A stretch of 45,366 nucleotides of DNA, taken from assembly GCA_945898015.1 (NCBI GenBank), contig CAMDGM010000027.1, forward strand, positions 1 to 45,366, in the 5' to 3' direction. Shown here piece by piece: positions 14,060 through 23,010 of the stretch. The position numbers were made by a program, and so were the translations under genes. The notes below the pieces were generated by a model. That model searched no databases. It had not been told where the DNA came from and worked only from the letters and a program-made list of their open reading frames with translations. Every line of letters starts with the position of its first letter. Within the stretch, counting starts at the first letter, position 1. The DNA is from PVC group bacterium (GTDB lineage: Bacteria; Verrucomicrobiota; Kiritimatiellia; CAIKKV01).

Positions 14060-16449
14060 AGCGTGCCCCGGTGATCATTGCGATTCTGGCAAGCCTGGCC
14101 CTGATGGCCGGTTTCGCCGCAGCCCAGGAGGACCGGGAGCTGTCGGCCCTGCCGCCGGTCCTGCCGCCGGTGGTGGAGGTGCGGATTGTCGCCCAGGGCC
14201 CCCTGGTGGTCGACCGCGGCTATGTGATGGCCCATGTGGCGGTGACGAATGGCGAGCCGTACAGTCGCGTGGCCGTGGGCCGGGATGTCACCACGCTCCT
14301 GAAAACCGGTCGTTTTTCGGATGTGACCGCCCAGGTCGAGGAAGTCCCCGGCGGGGTGGCCCTGACGTACCGCGTGGCGCCCAAGCCCAAGATTGGACAG
14401 CCCGTGGTGGTGACTGGCGCGAAGGCCATCCGGACGTCCAAGGTTCTCGACGAACTGAATCTCCAGGCCGGAGACTGGGTGGACGAGCCCTTGCTGGGCC
14501 AGCGGGCGAAGTTGGTGGAAGAGCTTTATCGCCGCGAGGGGTATGCCCATGCCGGTGTGACCGGAACGCTGACGTTGACCGATACCAACGCCGGCTTGTG
14601 CGCGGTTGCCTTTATGGTGGATGAGGAAGAACCGGCTCGCCTCCGGTCCGTGGTATTCACGGGGAACCAGGCGGTTTCCGAGGGGACGCTCAGGACGCTG
14701 CTCAACCTGCCGGCCTGGTGGAATCCCTGGTATTATTTCCGCAAGCCCAATTTTGACGCGGCCGATATGAATTTCCGGCGCGAGGACGTCCGCAATTACT
14801 ATCGCGATCTGGGCTATCTGGACGCGAAGATCGATCCTCCCGTGACGGCCCCTGCGGGATATGGCCGCTTACGGCTGGCCATGGCGGTGGAGGAAGGGAC
14901 TCTGTACCGGGCGGGGTCCGTGACGATTCGCGGGGTGAAGCTCTTTCCTCTGGAAGAGGTCTCGAAAGCGTGCGTGTTGAAGCCCGGCGAGACGGCGGCC
15001 ATGGCGGCCATCCGGGCCTCCGCCAAAGGCGTGCGGGATTTTTACGGGTCGCGCGGGTACATCCGCACCCTGGTTGAACCCGTGCTGACGCCGGCCGGAC
15101 CGGGCGTGATGGATGTCCGGTTCGAGGTGCGCGAAGGGCGCCTGACGATGGTGGGGAATGTGATCATCCGCGGCAACGAGGTCACGCGCGAGAAGGTGAT
15201 CCGGCGCGAGGTGAACGTGTATCCCGGCGAGATCTTCAACGAGGTCAAGGCCGCCCAGACGGAACGCCGCCTGATGGGGCTGAATTACTTTGAGAACGTG
15301 GTCAGCTATCCGGTGGCGACCGCCGCCCCCGGCACCAACGACCTCGTCATTGAAGTGCTGGAAAAACCCACCGGCCTTTTCACGATCGGCGCCGGATTTT
15401 CCAGCGTGGACTCCCTCATGGGGTACATGGAGATTTCCCAGGGCAATTTCGATCTCCTGGGGTGGCCCTATTTCACGGGCGGCGGGCAGCGGCTCAAGCT
15501 CAGCTTGCGGGCCGGCACGAAAATGAGCGAGTATTCCCTGTCGCTGACCGAGCCGTGGTTCCTGGACCGCCCCCTGTCGCTGTCCGGGGAGATCTACACC
15601 ATGAGCCGGAGCTACTCGGAGTATGACGTCACGCGCACGGGCGGCAGCACCGCGCTCGGGTTCCCGGTCCCCTTCGCGTCCCGGCTGGAATTGCGGTATC
15701 GACTCGAACGCGTGTCGATCTCGGATGTGGCGGATACGGAGCTGTGGACGGATGTGGACGGCAGCACGTTTTACTACACCGAGGAAGGGGCGCGGACGGA
15801 CAGCTCCATCAGCGCCCTTTTGTCGCGCGACCGGCGTGACAGCGTGTTTGTGCCGACCCGGGGCAACCGGGTCTCGCTATCCGCCGTGCTGACGGGGGGT
15901 CCCGCGGGGTTTGACACGGACCTGTACAGCCTTTCCCTGAAAGCGGAGCAGCATGTTTCGCTCTGGGCGAAGCATGTGCTGAGCCTGCGGGCGAGCGCGG
16001 ACGTGGAAGATTCCTATGGCCGGACGGACGCGGTGCCCATTTCCGAGCGCTTCTATTGCGGGGGGCCGCGCACGGTGCGGGGCATCAAGTACCGGGATGC
16101 CGGCCCCAAGGCGTATCGCCTCATTCCCAATCCGGACGGGTCGACCTATGTCGATTACCAGCCGCGGGGGGGGCAGACCCTTCTGTTGGCGAGCGCGGAA
16201 TATGCGATTCCGCTGGGCGTGCCGAATATCCGGCTGGCCGCCTTTTTCGACGTGGGCAGCCTGGCTGTGGATGCGTATGATTTCAGCTGCCAGGAACTGG
16301 CCTGGGGAACGGGGCTGGGCATCCGCCTGGATATTCCGGGCTTCCCGGTCCGCCTTGATTATGCGTTCGATTCGGGCGTCCAGACGGACCGGGCGTATGA
16401 CCGCACGCGCACGGAACGGTGGAGTTTTTGGATCGGGTACGGATTCTGA
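14056..16449 (+). CDS. bamA: Outer membrane protein assembly factor BamA
   Basis: A 797-residue Omp85 protein that inserts beta-barrel proteins into the outer membrane. A signal peptide spans about residues 1-23 (AILASLALMAGFAAA). Five POTRA-like repeats fill residues 30-420, with typical strand pairs such as VVVTGAKAIRTSKV, VVFTGNQAVSEGTL and VIIRGNEVTREKVIRREV. The C-terminal 16-strand barrel includes SLSLTEPWFLDRPLSL, the PTRGNRVSLS region and VRGIKYRDAGP near residue 676 (the VRGY/F-type lid loop). It ends in WIGYGF, with the terminal Phe that the BAM machine recognises. The start overlaps dnaB by 4 bases. The next gene encodes a Skp-like chaperone, its usual neighbour. Confidence 0.96.
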   Translation: MKRAPVIIAILASLALMAGFAAAQEDRELSALPPVLPPVVEVRIVAQGPLVVDRGYVMAHVAVTNGEPYSRVAVGRDVTTLLKTGRFSDVTAQVEEVPGGVALTYRVAPKPKIGQPVVVTGAKAIRTSKVLDELNLQAGDWVDEPLLGQRAKLVEELYRREGYAHAGVTGTLTLTDTNAGLCAVAFMVDEEEPARLRSVVFTGNQAVSEGTLRTLLNLPAWWNPWYYFRKPNFDAADMNFRREDVRNYYRDLGYLDAKIDPPVTAPAGYGRLRLAMAVEEGTLYRAGSVTIRGVKLFPLEEVSKACVLKPGETAAMAAIRASAKGVRDFYGSRGYIRTLVEPVLTPAGPGVMDVRFEVREGRLTMVGNVIIRGNEVTREKVIRREVNVYPGEIFNEVKAAQTERRLMGLNYFENVVSYPVATAAPGTNDLVIEVLEKPTGLFTIGAGFSSVDSLMGYMEISQGNFDLLGWPYFTGGGQRLKLSLRAGTKMSEYSLSLTEPWFLDRPLSLSGEIYTMSRSYSEYDVTRTGGSTALGFPVPFASRLELRYRLERVSISDVADTELWTDVDGSTFYYTEEGARTDSSISALLSRDRRDSVFVPTRGNRVSLSAVLTGGPAGFDTDLYSLSLKAEQHVSLWAKHVLSLRASADVEDSYGRTDAVPISERFYCGGPRTVRGIKYRDAGPKAYRLIPNPDGSTYVDYQPRGGQTLLLASAEYAIPLGVPNIRLAAFFDVGSLAVDAYDFSCQELAWGTGLGIRLDIPGFPVRLDYAFDSGVQTDRAYDRTRTERWSFWIGYGF

Positions 16450-16493
16450 TTCGGACCCGGGTGACATAACGACAGAGACTAGGAGGCATGCTT

Positions 16494-17108
16494 ATGAAAA
16501 ACGGAATGATACGGGTGGCGATCGGGGTCCTGATGGCCGGGGCGATGGCGGCATCGGCGGAGGAGAAGCTCGGCGTCGTGAACGGCCAGGAGGTGGTCAA
16601 GCAGTACCACAAAACCCAGGCCGCCACGGATGCCTTGCGCAAGCTTGACGACGAATTGCGCGATGCGCAGAAGCGCATGGTGGCCAAGCTCCAGGAGATG
16701 GACGAGATCTGCAAGAAGGCGATTGCCGAGACCAACGACAAGGCCCTGAGCGAGGAGGCCCGCGCCCGCAAGCGCGCGACCGCCGAGGACAAACTGGCGG
16801 AGCTCAAGGAGTACGAGATGCAGGTCCGGAAGTCCGATCTCGACAACCGCCGGAAGATGGAAGAGCAGAACACCCTGATGCTCAAGCCGATTATCCTGGA
16901 AGTGCGCCAGGCCGTGGCGGATACCGCCAAGGACATGAGCTTGACCTTGGTGCTGGACGGCTCCGAGACGGGGCTGGGCGCCGTGCTGTTTGCCGCGGAC
17001 CGGCTCGACATCACCGACGCCGTGCTCAAGCGGCTGAACAAGAATGTGCCCGTTCCGGTCAAGCCGGCGGCGGAGGAGAGCGCTCCGGCGAAACCGGTGG
17101 CGCCGTAA
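16494..17108 (+). CDS. OmpH/Skp-like periplasmic chaperone
   Basis: A 204-residue secreted protein. Residues 1-20 form a signal peptide (GVLMAGAMAASA), followed by the OmpH start KLGVVNGQEVVKQYHKTQ and a long charged coiled coil (about residues 35-135), as in Skp, whose trimer holds unfolded outer-membrane proteins in tentacle-like helices. A small globular region (LTLVLDGSETGLGAVLFA) and a Pro/Lys/Ala-rich tail follow. ATG 16494 is chosen because AGGAGG ends 7 bases before it; ATG 16488 would leave a 1-base spacer. Position between bamA and lpxD is classical for skp. Confidence 0.9.
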   Translation: MKNGMIRVAIGVLMAGAMAASAEEKLGVVNGQEVVKQYHKTQAATDALRKLDDELRDAQKRMVAKLQEMDEICKKAIAETNDKALSEEARARKRATAEDKLAELKEYEMQVRKSDLDNRRKMEEQNTLMLKPIILEVRQAVADTAKDMSLTLVLDGSETGLGAVLFAADRLDITDAVLKRLNKNVPVPVKPAAEESAPAKPVAP

Positions 17109-17112
17109 GGTC

Positions 17113-18159
17113 ATGATTCTGACCGTGGCAGAATTGGCGGCGCGACTGGGCGCCCCCTGTGAGGGGAACACCGGCGCGACGATCCGGCGGGCGGCCTCCC
17201 TGCGGGATGCGGGGGAGGGGGATGTTACGTTCCTGTCTTCCAACCGGTATGCCGAGCAGGCTGCCGCCAGTTCGGCTTCCGCCATTGTGGTGAAGGCCGA
17301 CTGGCAGGGACCCTGCGGCCCCAAGGCCCTCATCCGGGTGCCGAATCCGGATGCGGCCTTTATCCGCATTGCGTCATTGTTTGCGCCGCCCGCGTTGCCA
17401 CTGCCCCCGCCGGGCGCGCATCCGACCGCAATCGTGTCGCCGGACACTGTCCTGGGCGCCGGGGTTTCGATCGGGCCGTATGCCGTGGTGGAGCCGGGCG
17501 TGCGGATCGGCGACGGCACCGTGGTGGGCCCCCATTGTTACGTGGGGCACGGGGTGACCCTCGGCCGCGACTGCCGGTTGTATCCGCTGGCCAGCATCCG
17601 GGAGCATTGCCGGCTGGGCGATCGCGTGATTCTTCACAATGGCGCGGTCATCGGCAGCGACGGCTTCGGGTATTATCCGGACTCCGAGAAGCACTGGAAG
17701 AAGATTCCCCAGGTGGGTGTGGTGGTGATCGGGAATGACGTCGAAATCGGCGCCAACACGACGATTGACCGAGCCCGGTTCGGGGAGACCCGCCTTGAGG
17801 ACGGCGTGAAGATCGATAACCTGGTGCAGGTGGGCCACAACGTGGTTATCGGGGCGCACACCGCAGTGGCGGCTCAGGTGGGGTTTTCGGGAAGCACGTT
17901 TGTGGGCCGCCACGTGATGGTGGGCGGACAAGCTGGGTTTTCGGGACATTTGGAAGTCGGCAACGGCGCGATCATTGGCGGCCGGAGCATGGTGCTTGGC
18001 GATATTCCGGCCGGGATGTTCGCGTCCGGCCAGCCGGCCCTGGCCCATGCAACGGATATGCGGCAGCTGGCGATGGTGGCCCGCCTGCCCAAGCTGCGCG
18101 AGCAATGGGCGGCCATGGAGGCCCGGATCAAGAGCCTGGAGGAGCGACTGTCGTCATGA
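17113..18159 (+). CDS. lpxD: UDP-3-O-acylglucosamine N-acyltransferase
   Basis: A 348-residue enzyme of lipid A synthesis that N-acylates UDP-3-O-acylglucosamine. The N-terminal uridine-binding domain (residues 1-95; ILTVAELAARLGA, GDVTFLSSNRY) is followed by a left-handed beta-helix of hexapeptide repeats (about 100-300) and a C-terminal helix. VQVGHNVVIG near residue 240 carries the catalytic His, and the DGFGYYPD segment is diagnostic. ATG 17113 lies 4 bases after the skp-like stop; an upstream in-frame start would overlap that gene and give an Arg-rich non-homologous extension. The stop overlaps galE by 4 bases. Confidence 0.96.
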   Translation: MILTVAELAARLGAPCEGNTGATIRRAASLRDAGEGDVTFLSSNRYAEQAAASSASAIVVKADWQGPCGPKALIRVPNPDAAFIRIASLFAPPALPLPPPGAHPTAIVSPDTVLGAGVSIGPYAVVEPGVRIGDGTVVGPHCYVGHGVTLGRDCRLYPLASIREHCRLGDRVILHNGAVIGSDGFGYYPDSEKHWKKIPQVGVVVIGNDVEIGANTTIDRARFGETRLEDGVKIDNLVQVGHNVVIGAHTAVAAQVGFSGSTFVGRHVMVGGQAGFSGHLEVGNGAIIGGRSMVLGDIPAGMFASGQPALAHATDMRQLAMVARLPKLREQWAAMEARIKSLEERLSS

Positions 18160-19127
18160 AAATCCTGGTGAGTGGCGGAGCCGGTTATATCGGAAGCGTG
18201 ACGGTGGAGCAATTGCTCAATCGCGGCCACGAGGTCGTCGTGTTCGACAACCTGGAGCGCGGGCATCGGGAGGCGGTGGATCCGCGGGCCCGCCTCATGG
18301 TCGGCGACCTGCGCGACCCTGTGGCCATCTTGAACGCCATGCGCGAGGCGAGCCCCGAGGCGGTGGTTCATTTTGCGGCGTATGCGCTGGTGGGCGAATC
18401 CATGACCAATCCGGGCCTGTATTTCCGGAACAACGTCGGCGGCGGCATGAACCTGGCCGAGGCCATGAAGGACGCCGGCGTGCGGCGCCTGGTGTTTTCG
18501 TCCACCTGTGCGGTCTATGGCGTGCCGGAGCGCGTTCCGATCACCGAGGACTTGCCCAAGAACCCGGCCAATCCCTACGGGGAGTCCAAGCTTCAATTCG
18601 AAAAGATCCTCCGCTGGTACGAGGATTGCCTGAATTTCAAGACTGTCCGGCTGCGGTATTTCAATGCCGCGGGCGCCACGGAACGCTTCGGGGAAGATCA
18701 CGACCCCGAAAGCCATATTATACCCAACGTCCTTAAGGTGGCCCTGGGGCAGGTTCCGAACGTGAAGATTTTCGGGCAGGATTACCGCACGCCGGATGGC
18801 ACCTGCGTCCGGGATTACATCCATATTCTCGATCTCGCCCAGGCCCATATCCTGGCCGTCGAGGGATCCTGCACCGGCGCGTTCAACCTCGGCACCGGCA
18901 GCGGTTATTCCGTCAGCCAGGTTGTCCAGACTGCCCGCGAGGTGACCGGTCATCCGATCCCCGCCGAGTTCGGGGCCCGCCGCCCCGGCGACCCCGATAC
19001 GCTGGTGGCCGACCCCGCCAAGGCGATGCGGGAGCTGGGATGGAAGCCCCGTTATCCCGAGCTGCGCACCATCATGCAGAGCGCCTGGGAGTGGACCCGC
19101 CGGCATCCCCGGGGGTATCGCCCGTGA
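18156..19127 (+). CDS. galE: UDP-glucose 4-epimerase
   Basis: A 323-residue extended SDR epimerase converting UDP-glucose and UDP-galactose, supplying sugars for surface polysaccharide. The NAD-binding GGAGYIGS lies at residues 7-14, the SSTCAVYG segment near 124 and YGESK near 149 supply catalytic Ser, Tyr and Lys, and RYFNAAGA near 175 and FNLGTGSGYSV near 245 are family marks. ATG 18156 overlaps the lpxD stop (ATGA). The stop overlaps the following GTG start. Activity on N-acetylated sugars cannot be excluded. Confidence 0.92.
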   Translation: MKILVSGGAGYIGSVTVEQLLNRGHEVVVFDNLERGHREAVDPRARLMVGDLRDPVAILNAMREASPEAVVHFAAYALVGESMTNPGLYFRNNVGGGMNLAEAMKDAGVRRLVFSSTCAVYGVPERVPITEDLPKNPANPYGESKLQFEKILRWYEDCLNFKTVRLRYFNAAGATERFGEDHDPESHIIPNVLKVALGQVPNVKIFGQDYRTPDGTCVRDYIHILDLAQAHILAVEGSCTGAFNLGTGSGYSVSQVVQTAREVTGHPIPAEFGARRPGDPDTLVADPAKAMRELGWKPRYPELRTIMQSAWEWTRRHPRGYRP

Positions 19128-19606
19128 CCTTGACGTTGGCGGCCCGGGTTGGCGCTCGATTGCTCCGCCAGGGGGTGACGCTGGCGGTGGCCGAATCCTG
19201 TACCGGCGGTTTGCTGGGCGCCCAAGTGACGGCCGTGAGCGGCAGTTCGGCCTATTTTCTCGGCGGCGTCATATCCTACTCGAATGCCGCTAAAACCCGG
19301 TTCCTGGGCGTGTCCGCTCGGCTTCTGTCCACCCATGGCGCCGTCAGCCTGGAGACGGCGGCGGCCATGGCGAAAGGCGCGCGCCGTGCATTTGGTGCGG
19401 ATTACGGGGTCGGCATCACCGGGATTGCGGGGCCCGGCGGGGCGGTGGCGGGGAAACCGGTCGGCACCGTTTGCATGGCGGTCGCCGGACCCAACGGTGT
19501 GACGGCCGGCCGCTACCAGTTTCCGGGCCACCGCGGGGCGGTTCGCCGGGCGGCCTGCAGGAAAGCATTCGAGATGCTCGACGAATGCCTCGGACCTGTG
19601 GCATAA
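19124..19606 (+). CDS. pncC: Nicotinamide-nucleotide amidohydrolase (CinA C-terminal domain)
   Basis: A 160-residue stand-alone PncC domain that deamidates nicotinamide mononucleotide for NAD recycling. [14 protein letters not shown] lies at residues 24-37, followed by [26 protein letters not shown] and [18 protein letters not shown], all diagnostic. The N-terminal CinA domain (COG1058) is absent. The start is GTG 19124, overlapping the galE stop (GTGA). recA follows 50 bases downstream, repeating the common cinA-recA pairing. Confidence 0.95.
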   Translation: MTLTLAARVGARLLRQGVTLAVAESCTGGLLGAQVTAVSGSSAYFLGGVISYSNAAKTRFLGVSARLLSTHGAVSLETAAAMAKGARRAFGADYGVGITGIAGPGGAVAGKPVGTVCMAVAGPNGVTAGRYQFPGHRGAVRRAACRKAFEMLDECLGPVA

Positions 19607-19607
19607 T
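19578..19607 (+). promoter_or_regulatory. Possible recA promoter
   Basis: TCGACG (19578-19583) and CATAAT (19602-19607) are 18 bases apart inside the end of pncC and would start transcription near 19614, about 43 bases before recA. I see no convincing LexA-type inverted repeat in 19607-19656, so SOS control by a known operator is not supported. Confidence 0.38.
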
Positions 19608-19656
19608 ACCGACTTCTGTGAACGATCCCGGCGTGAAAGAAAAAGAGGTTAGGATT

Positions 19657-20718
19657 ATGGCCAAAGCACCCAAGACTGAAACCAAGGGCAGCAACTCGGT
19701 GTTGGACGCCGTCATTGCCGCTATTCAGAAGGAATTCGGCGAAGGCTCCATTCTCAAGATGGGCGATGCGTCCGCCGTCAAGCACGTCCCCGTTGTTTCG
19801 ACCGGAGCCTTTTCGCTCGACGTGGCGCTCGGGATCGGCGGGCTGCCCCGCGGCCGCGTGATTGAAATCTTCGGCCCCGAGTCGTCGGGCAAGACGACGC
19901 TGGCGCTCCATGTCATTGCCAACGCCCAGAAGGAAGGCGGCGTGGCGGCCTTCATTGATACGGAACATGCGATGGACCCCGGGTATGCCAGCAAGATTGG
20001 CGTGAATCTGGACGAGCTGCTCGTCTCCCAGCCCTCGTCGGGCGAGGAGGCGCTGGCCATCACCGACAAGCTGGTGCAGAGCCGCGCGCTGGACGTGGTG
20101 GTGCTGGACTCGGTGGCCGCGCTCGCGCCCCGGGCGGAGCTGGATGGCGAGATGGGCGACGCCCATGTCGGCCTGCAGGCCCGTCTGATGTCCCAGGCCA
20201 TGCGCAAGCTGACCGCCGGCATTTCGCAGTCCAAGACGCTGTGCATCTTCACCAACCAGATCCGCGAGAAGATCGGTGTCATGTTCGGCAGTCCCGAGAC
20301 CACGCCTGGAGGCCGCGCGCTCAAGTTTTATGCCTCGGTCCGGCTGGACATCCGCCGCATCTCCACGATCAAGGACGCCACGGGCCGGGCCATGGGCAAC
20401 CGCACGCGCGTCAAGGTGGTGAAAAACAAGATGGCCCCGCCCTTCACGGAAGCGGAGTTTGACATCCTCTTTTCCAAGGGCATCTCCTGGACCGGCTCCA
20501 TCGTGGATGCGGCCGTCCTGCATGGGCTCGTGGACAAGCGCGGGTCGTGGCTGTCATTTGAAGGCGTCCAGATCGGCCAAGGCCGCGATGCGGCCGTCGA
20601 TTTCCTGGAGACCGATCTGGCGCTCCAGAAGAAGATGATGGAGAGGGTCCGCGAGAAGCTGGCGCTGGGTCCGGTCGTCGCCGGCAAGGGCGCGGCTCCG
20701 GTCACGGAAGGCGAATAA
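19657..20718 (+). CDS. recA: Recombinase A
   Basis: A 353-residue RecA, the DNA strand exchange and SOS co-protease. Walker A is GPESSGKTT near residue 69, Walker [16 protein letters not shown] near 143, the L1/L2 DNA-binding loops flank [11 protein letters not shown] near 170 and [14 protein letters not shown] near 200, and [17 protein letters not shown] near 215 is invariant. The C-terminal domain ends with an Ala/Gly/Glu tail. ATG 19657 lies behind GAGGTTAGG. No intein interrupts the ATPase core. alaS begins 24 bases downstream. Confidence 0.97.
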   Translation: MAKAPKTETKGSNSVLDAVIAAIQKEFGEGSILKMGDASAVKHVPVVSTGAFSLDVALGIGGLPRGRVIEIFGPESSGKTTLALHVIANAQKEGGVAAFIDTEHAMDPGYASKIGVNLDELLVSQPSSGEEALAITDKLVQSRALDVVVLDSVAALAPRAELDGEMGDAHVGLQARLMSQAMRKLTAGISQSKTLCIFTNQIREKIGVMFGSPETTPGGRALKFYASVRLDIRRISTIKDATGRAMGNRTRVKVVKNKMAPPFTEAEFDILFSKGISWTGSIVDAAVLHGLVDKRGSWLSFEGVQIGQGRDAAVDFLETDLALQKKMMERVREKLALGPVVAGKGAAPVTEGE

Positions 20719-20742
20719 CCGTTTGAGGGAGGCGAAGGCATC

Positions 20743-22548
20743 ATGGCACGGGCATTGTCGGCTGACGAACTCAGGACGCTCTACCTGTCTTTTTTCAAGA
20801 GCAAGGGACATGCGGTCATTTCGGGAAGTTCTCTGATTCCGGAAAACGATCCGACGGTCCTGTTTACGACGGCCGGCATGCACCCCCTGGTGCCTTACCT
20901 CCTCGGCGAGCCTCATCCCGCGGGCCGGCGCCTGGCGGATGTGCAGAAGTGCGTCCGGACGGGCGACATCGAGGCGGTGGGGGACACCACGCACCTGACC
21001 TTTTTCGAGATGCTGGGGAACTGGTCCCTGGGCGACTATTTCAAGGAGGACGCCATCCGGTGGTCCTACGAATTCCTGACCTCTCCGGAATGGCTGGGTT
21101 TTGATCCGGCCTGCCTGAGCGTGACGGTGTTCCAGGGCGATGCGGAGGTGGCGCCGGACGATGAGGCGGCCCGGGTCTGGAAGAGCCTCGGCATTCCGGA
21201 TTCACGGATTCACCGCCTCCCGCGGGAGGACAACTGGTGGGGGCCGGCCGGCCTGACAGGGCCGTGCGGACCGGACACGGAGATGTTCATCGACACCGGC
21301 AAGCCGGCCTGCAAGGCGGGATGCCGGCCGGGATGCCGGTGCGGGAAGTTCATTGAGATCTGGAACGACGTCTTCATGCAGTACAACAAGAAGGCGGACG
21401 GCACCTACGAGCCCCTCCGGCAGAGCAATGTGGATACGGGCATGGGGGTGGAGCGGACCATCGCCATGCTCCAGGGGCTTCCCTCGGTATTTGAGACGGA
21501 GCTTTTCGCCTCGCTGATGGCGCAGATCCGGGCCCTGTCCAACGGGGCGTCCGACAAGCCCGGCGAGGGGGTGCGGGCGGCCCGGATCGTGGCGGACCAC
21601 ATTCGCAGCTCGGTCTTCATCCTGGGCGATCCCAAGGGCGGGGTCAAGCCCGGCAACATCGGCGCCAACTATGTGCTGCGGCGGCTGATCCGCCGGTCCG
21701 TGCGCTACGCCAAGATGCTGGGCATCCCCGGGGGGTACACGAAGCCCTTGGCTGAAACCGTGATCGCTACCTATGGTCATTTCTATGCCGAACTGGAGCT
21801 GCACCGGGATCGCATCATCGGCGAACTCACGGCTGAGGAGGAGCGGTTTGAGCGCACCCTCGCGGACGGACAGAAGGAGCTCACCAAGCTGATCCAGGTG
21901 CTCAAGGAGCATGGCCAGACCGTGGTGCCCGGCCGCAAGGCCTTTACGCTCTATGACACCTACGGATTTCCCCTCGAGTTCACCGAGGAATGGTGCTCCG
22001 AAAACGGGCTCACGGTGGATCGTGCCGGATTCGAGGAGGCGTTCCGAAAGCACCAGGAGCTGTCCAAGCAGGGCGACAAGTCCTTCAAGGGAGGCCTGGC
22101 GGACAACACTGGCGCCACGACGAATCTGCATACGGCCACGCACTTGCTGCACAAGGCTTTGCAGATGGTGCTTGGTTCGCACGCCCAGCAGAAGGGCTCC
22201 AACATTACGCCGGAGCGGTTGAGGTTCGATTTTACGCATCCCGACAAAATGACGCCCGAGCAGGTGGCCGAAGTGGAGCGGATTGTGAACGAGCAGATCG
22301 GCCGCGACCTGCCGGTGACCTGCGAGGTGATGACCCTGGATCAGGCCAAGGAGCAGGGGGCCATGGCCCTCTTCAGCGCCAAGTATGGCGAGCAGATCAA
22401 GGTGTTCACGGCGGGCGACTTCTCCAAGGAAGTCTGCGGGGGCCCCCATGCCGCCCGGACCGGTGAGTTGGGTCGCTTCAAAATCCAGAAGGAAGAATCC
22501 TCCAGCGCCGGCGTCCGGCGTATCCGGGCTGTGCTGGAGAAACCGTAG
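20743..22548 (+). CDS. alaS: Alanyl-tRNA synthetase, compact form
   Basis: A 601-residue AlaRS; the usual bacterial enzyme is about 870. The class II catalytic core (residues 1-250; FKSKGHAVISGSSLIP, TTAGMHPLVPYL, FFEMLGNWSLGDYFK, NVDTGMGVER) and the tRNA-recognition helices (250-450) are present. Residue 460 then passes almost directly into the editing domain, with HTATHLLHKAL near 463 and the zinc motif CGGPH near 566. The beta-barrel segment normally carrying TPFYAESGGQ, the oligomerisation helices and the C-Ala domain are missing. The frame is open from a good start to a natural stop and no leftover homology follows, so this is a compact form and not a frameshift. Four extra Cys (residues 188-200) may bind metal. 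Confidence 0.94.
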   Translation: MARALSADELRTLYLSFFKSKGHAVISGSSLIPENDPTVLFTTAGMHPLVPYLLGEPHPAGRRLADVQKCVRTGDIEAVGDTTHLTFFEMLGNWSLGDYFKEDAIRWSYEFLTSPEWLGFDPACLSVTVFQGDAEVAPDDEAARVWKSLGIPDSRIHRLPREDNWWGPAGLTGPCGPDTEMFIDTGKPACKAGCRPGCRCGKFIEIWNDVFMQYNKKADGTYEPLRQSNVDTGMGVERTIAMLQGLPSVFETELFASLMAQIRALSNGASDKPGEGVRAARIVADHIRSSVFILGDPKGGVKPGNIGANYVLRRLIRRSVRYAKMLGIPGGYTKPLAETVIATYGHFYAELELHRDRIIGELTAEEERFERTLADGQKELTKLIQVLKEHGQTVVPGRKAFTLYDTYGFPLEFTEEWCSENGLTVDRAGFEEAFRKHQELSKQGDKSFKGGLADNTGATTNLHTATHLLHKALQMVLGSHAQQKGSNITPERLRFDFTHPDKMTPEQVAEVERIVNEQIGRDLPVTCEVMTLDQAKEQGAMALFSAKYGEQIKVFTAGDFSKEVCGGPHAARTGELGRFKIQKEESSSAGVRRIRAVLEKP

Positions 22549-22557
22549 AGCGGGAAC

Positions 22558-22674
22558 ATGTCACAGCGCGAGATGGCGGTCGGCTACCAGTGCGGGTTCC
22601 GATATAAGCCAGCCGGTTATTATCGTGGCAAGGCCCGCCGTCATCCCGTGCAAAGGCGAGGGAGATTCCTCTGA
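22558..22674 (+). CDS. Possible 38-aa basic peptide
   Basis: A short frame between alaS and the next gene encodes a strongly basic peptide (MAVGYQCGFRYKPAGYYRGK inside it, then many Arg). Its TGA stop overlaps a CTG codon that could start the next gene, an arrangement resembling translational coupling. The GAGCGGGAAC before ATG 22558 is a weak ribosome binding site. I recognise no family. It may be chance coding or an untranslated leader. Confidence 0.3.
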   Translation: MSQREMAVGYQCGFRYKPAGYYRGKARRHPVQRRGRFL

Positions 22675-23003
22675 AGAAGCCCGTAAAACCGGAAGTGCCC
22701 TCCATCTTTGGACCTGACGAGGCGCCGAAGAAGCCGTCGATTTTTACGGACGACGAGAAGCCTGTCGCGCCGAAAATCTTTTCGGATGACGACAAACCGG
22801 CGTCGCCCAAGGTGTTTTCAGACGACGAGAAGACGGTCGCGCCCAAGGTGTTCAAGGAGGCCGAAAAAGGCCGGTTTTGCCGATATTGCCGCCATTATGT
22901 GGTCAATCCCTTCCTGCAGCGATGCGCGTTGCGCCGCCGCGAGGTGGAAGCCACGGATACCTGTCCCCAGTTTGAGCCGGCGCCGCCGAAAGACGGCGAT
23001 TAG
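22671..23003 (+). CDS. Small acidic-repeat protein with four-cysteine zinc-ribbon-like domain
   Basis: About 110 residues from CTG 22671 (GGGAG 6-10 bases upstream) or 102 from GTG 22695. The N-terminal half consists of about four imperfect repeats of 13-14 residues built on P-K-x-F-S-D-D-E-K. The C-terminal half is a compact Cys domain: CRYC, then 11 residues, Cys, 12 residues, Cys (spacing C-x2-C-x11-C-x12-C), ending DTCPQFEPAPP. Four Cys in this pattern suggest zinc or iron binding. The repeats look disordered and could be a flexible docking tail. I do not recognise a named family. It is the last plus-strand gene of the core block. Confidence 0.7.
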   Translation: MKKPVKPEVPSIFGPDEAPKKPSIFTDDEKPVAPKIFSDDDKPASPKVFSDDEKTVAPKVFKEAEKGRFCRYCRHYVVNPFLQRCALRRREVEATDTCPQFEPAPPKDGD

Positions 23004-23010
23004 GCGTTCC

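Noticed and set aside
19607..19656. LexA or other SOS box before recA
   Set aside because: No inverted repeat resembling known LexA operators is visible in the 50-base gap or just upstream.
20743..22674. Frameshift explanation for the short alaS
   Set aside because: No downstream frame carries the missing domains and the C-terminus is a natural end after the editing motif.
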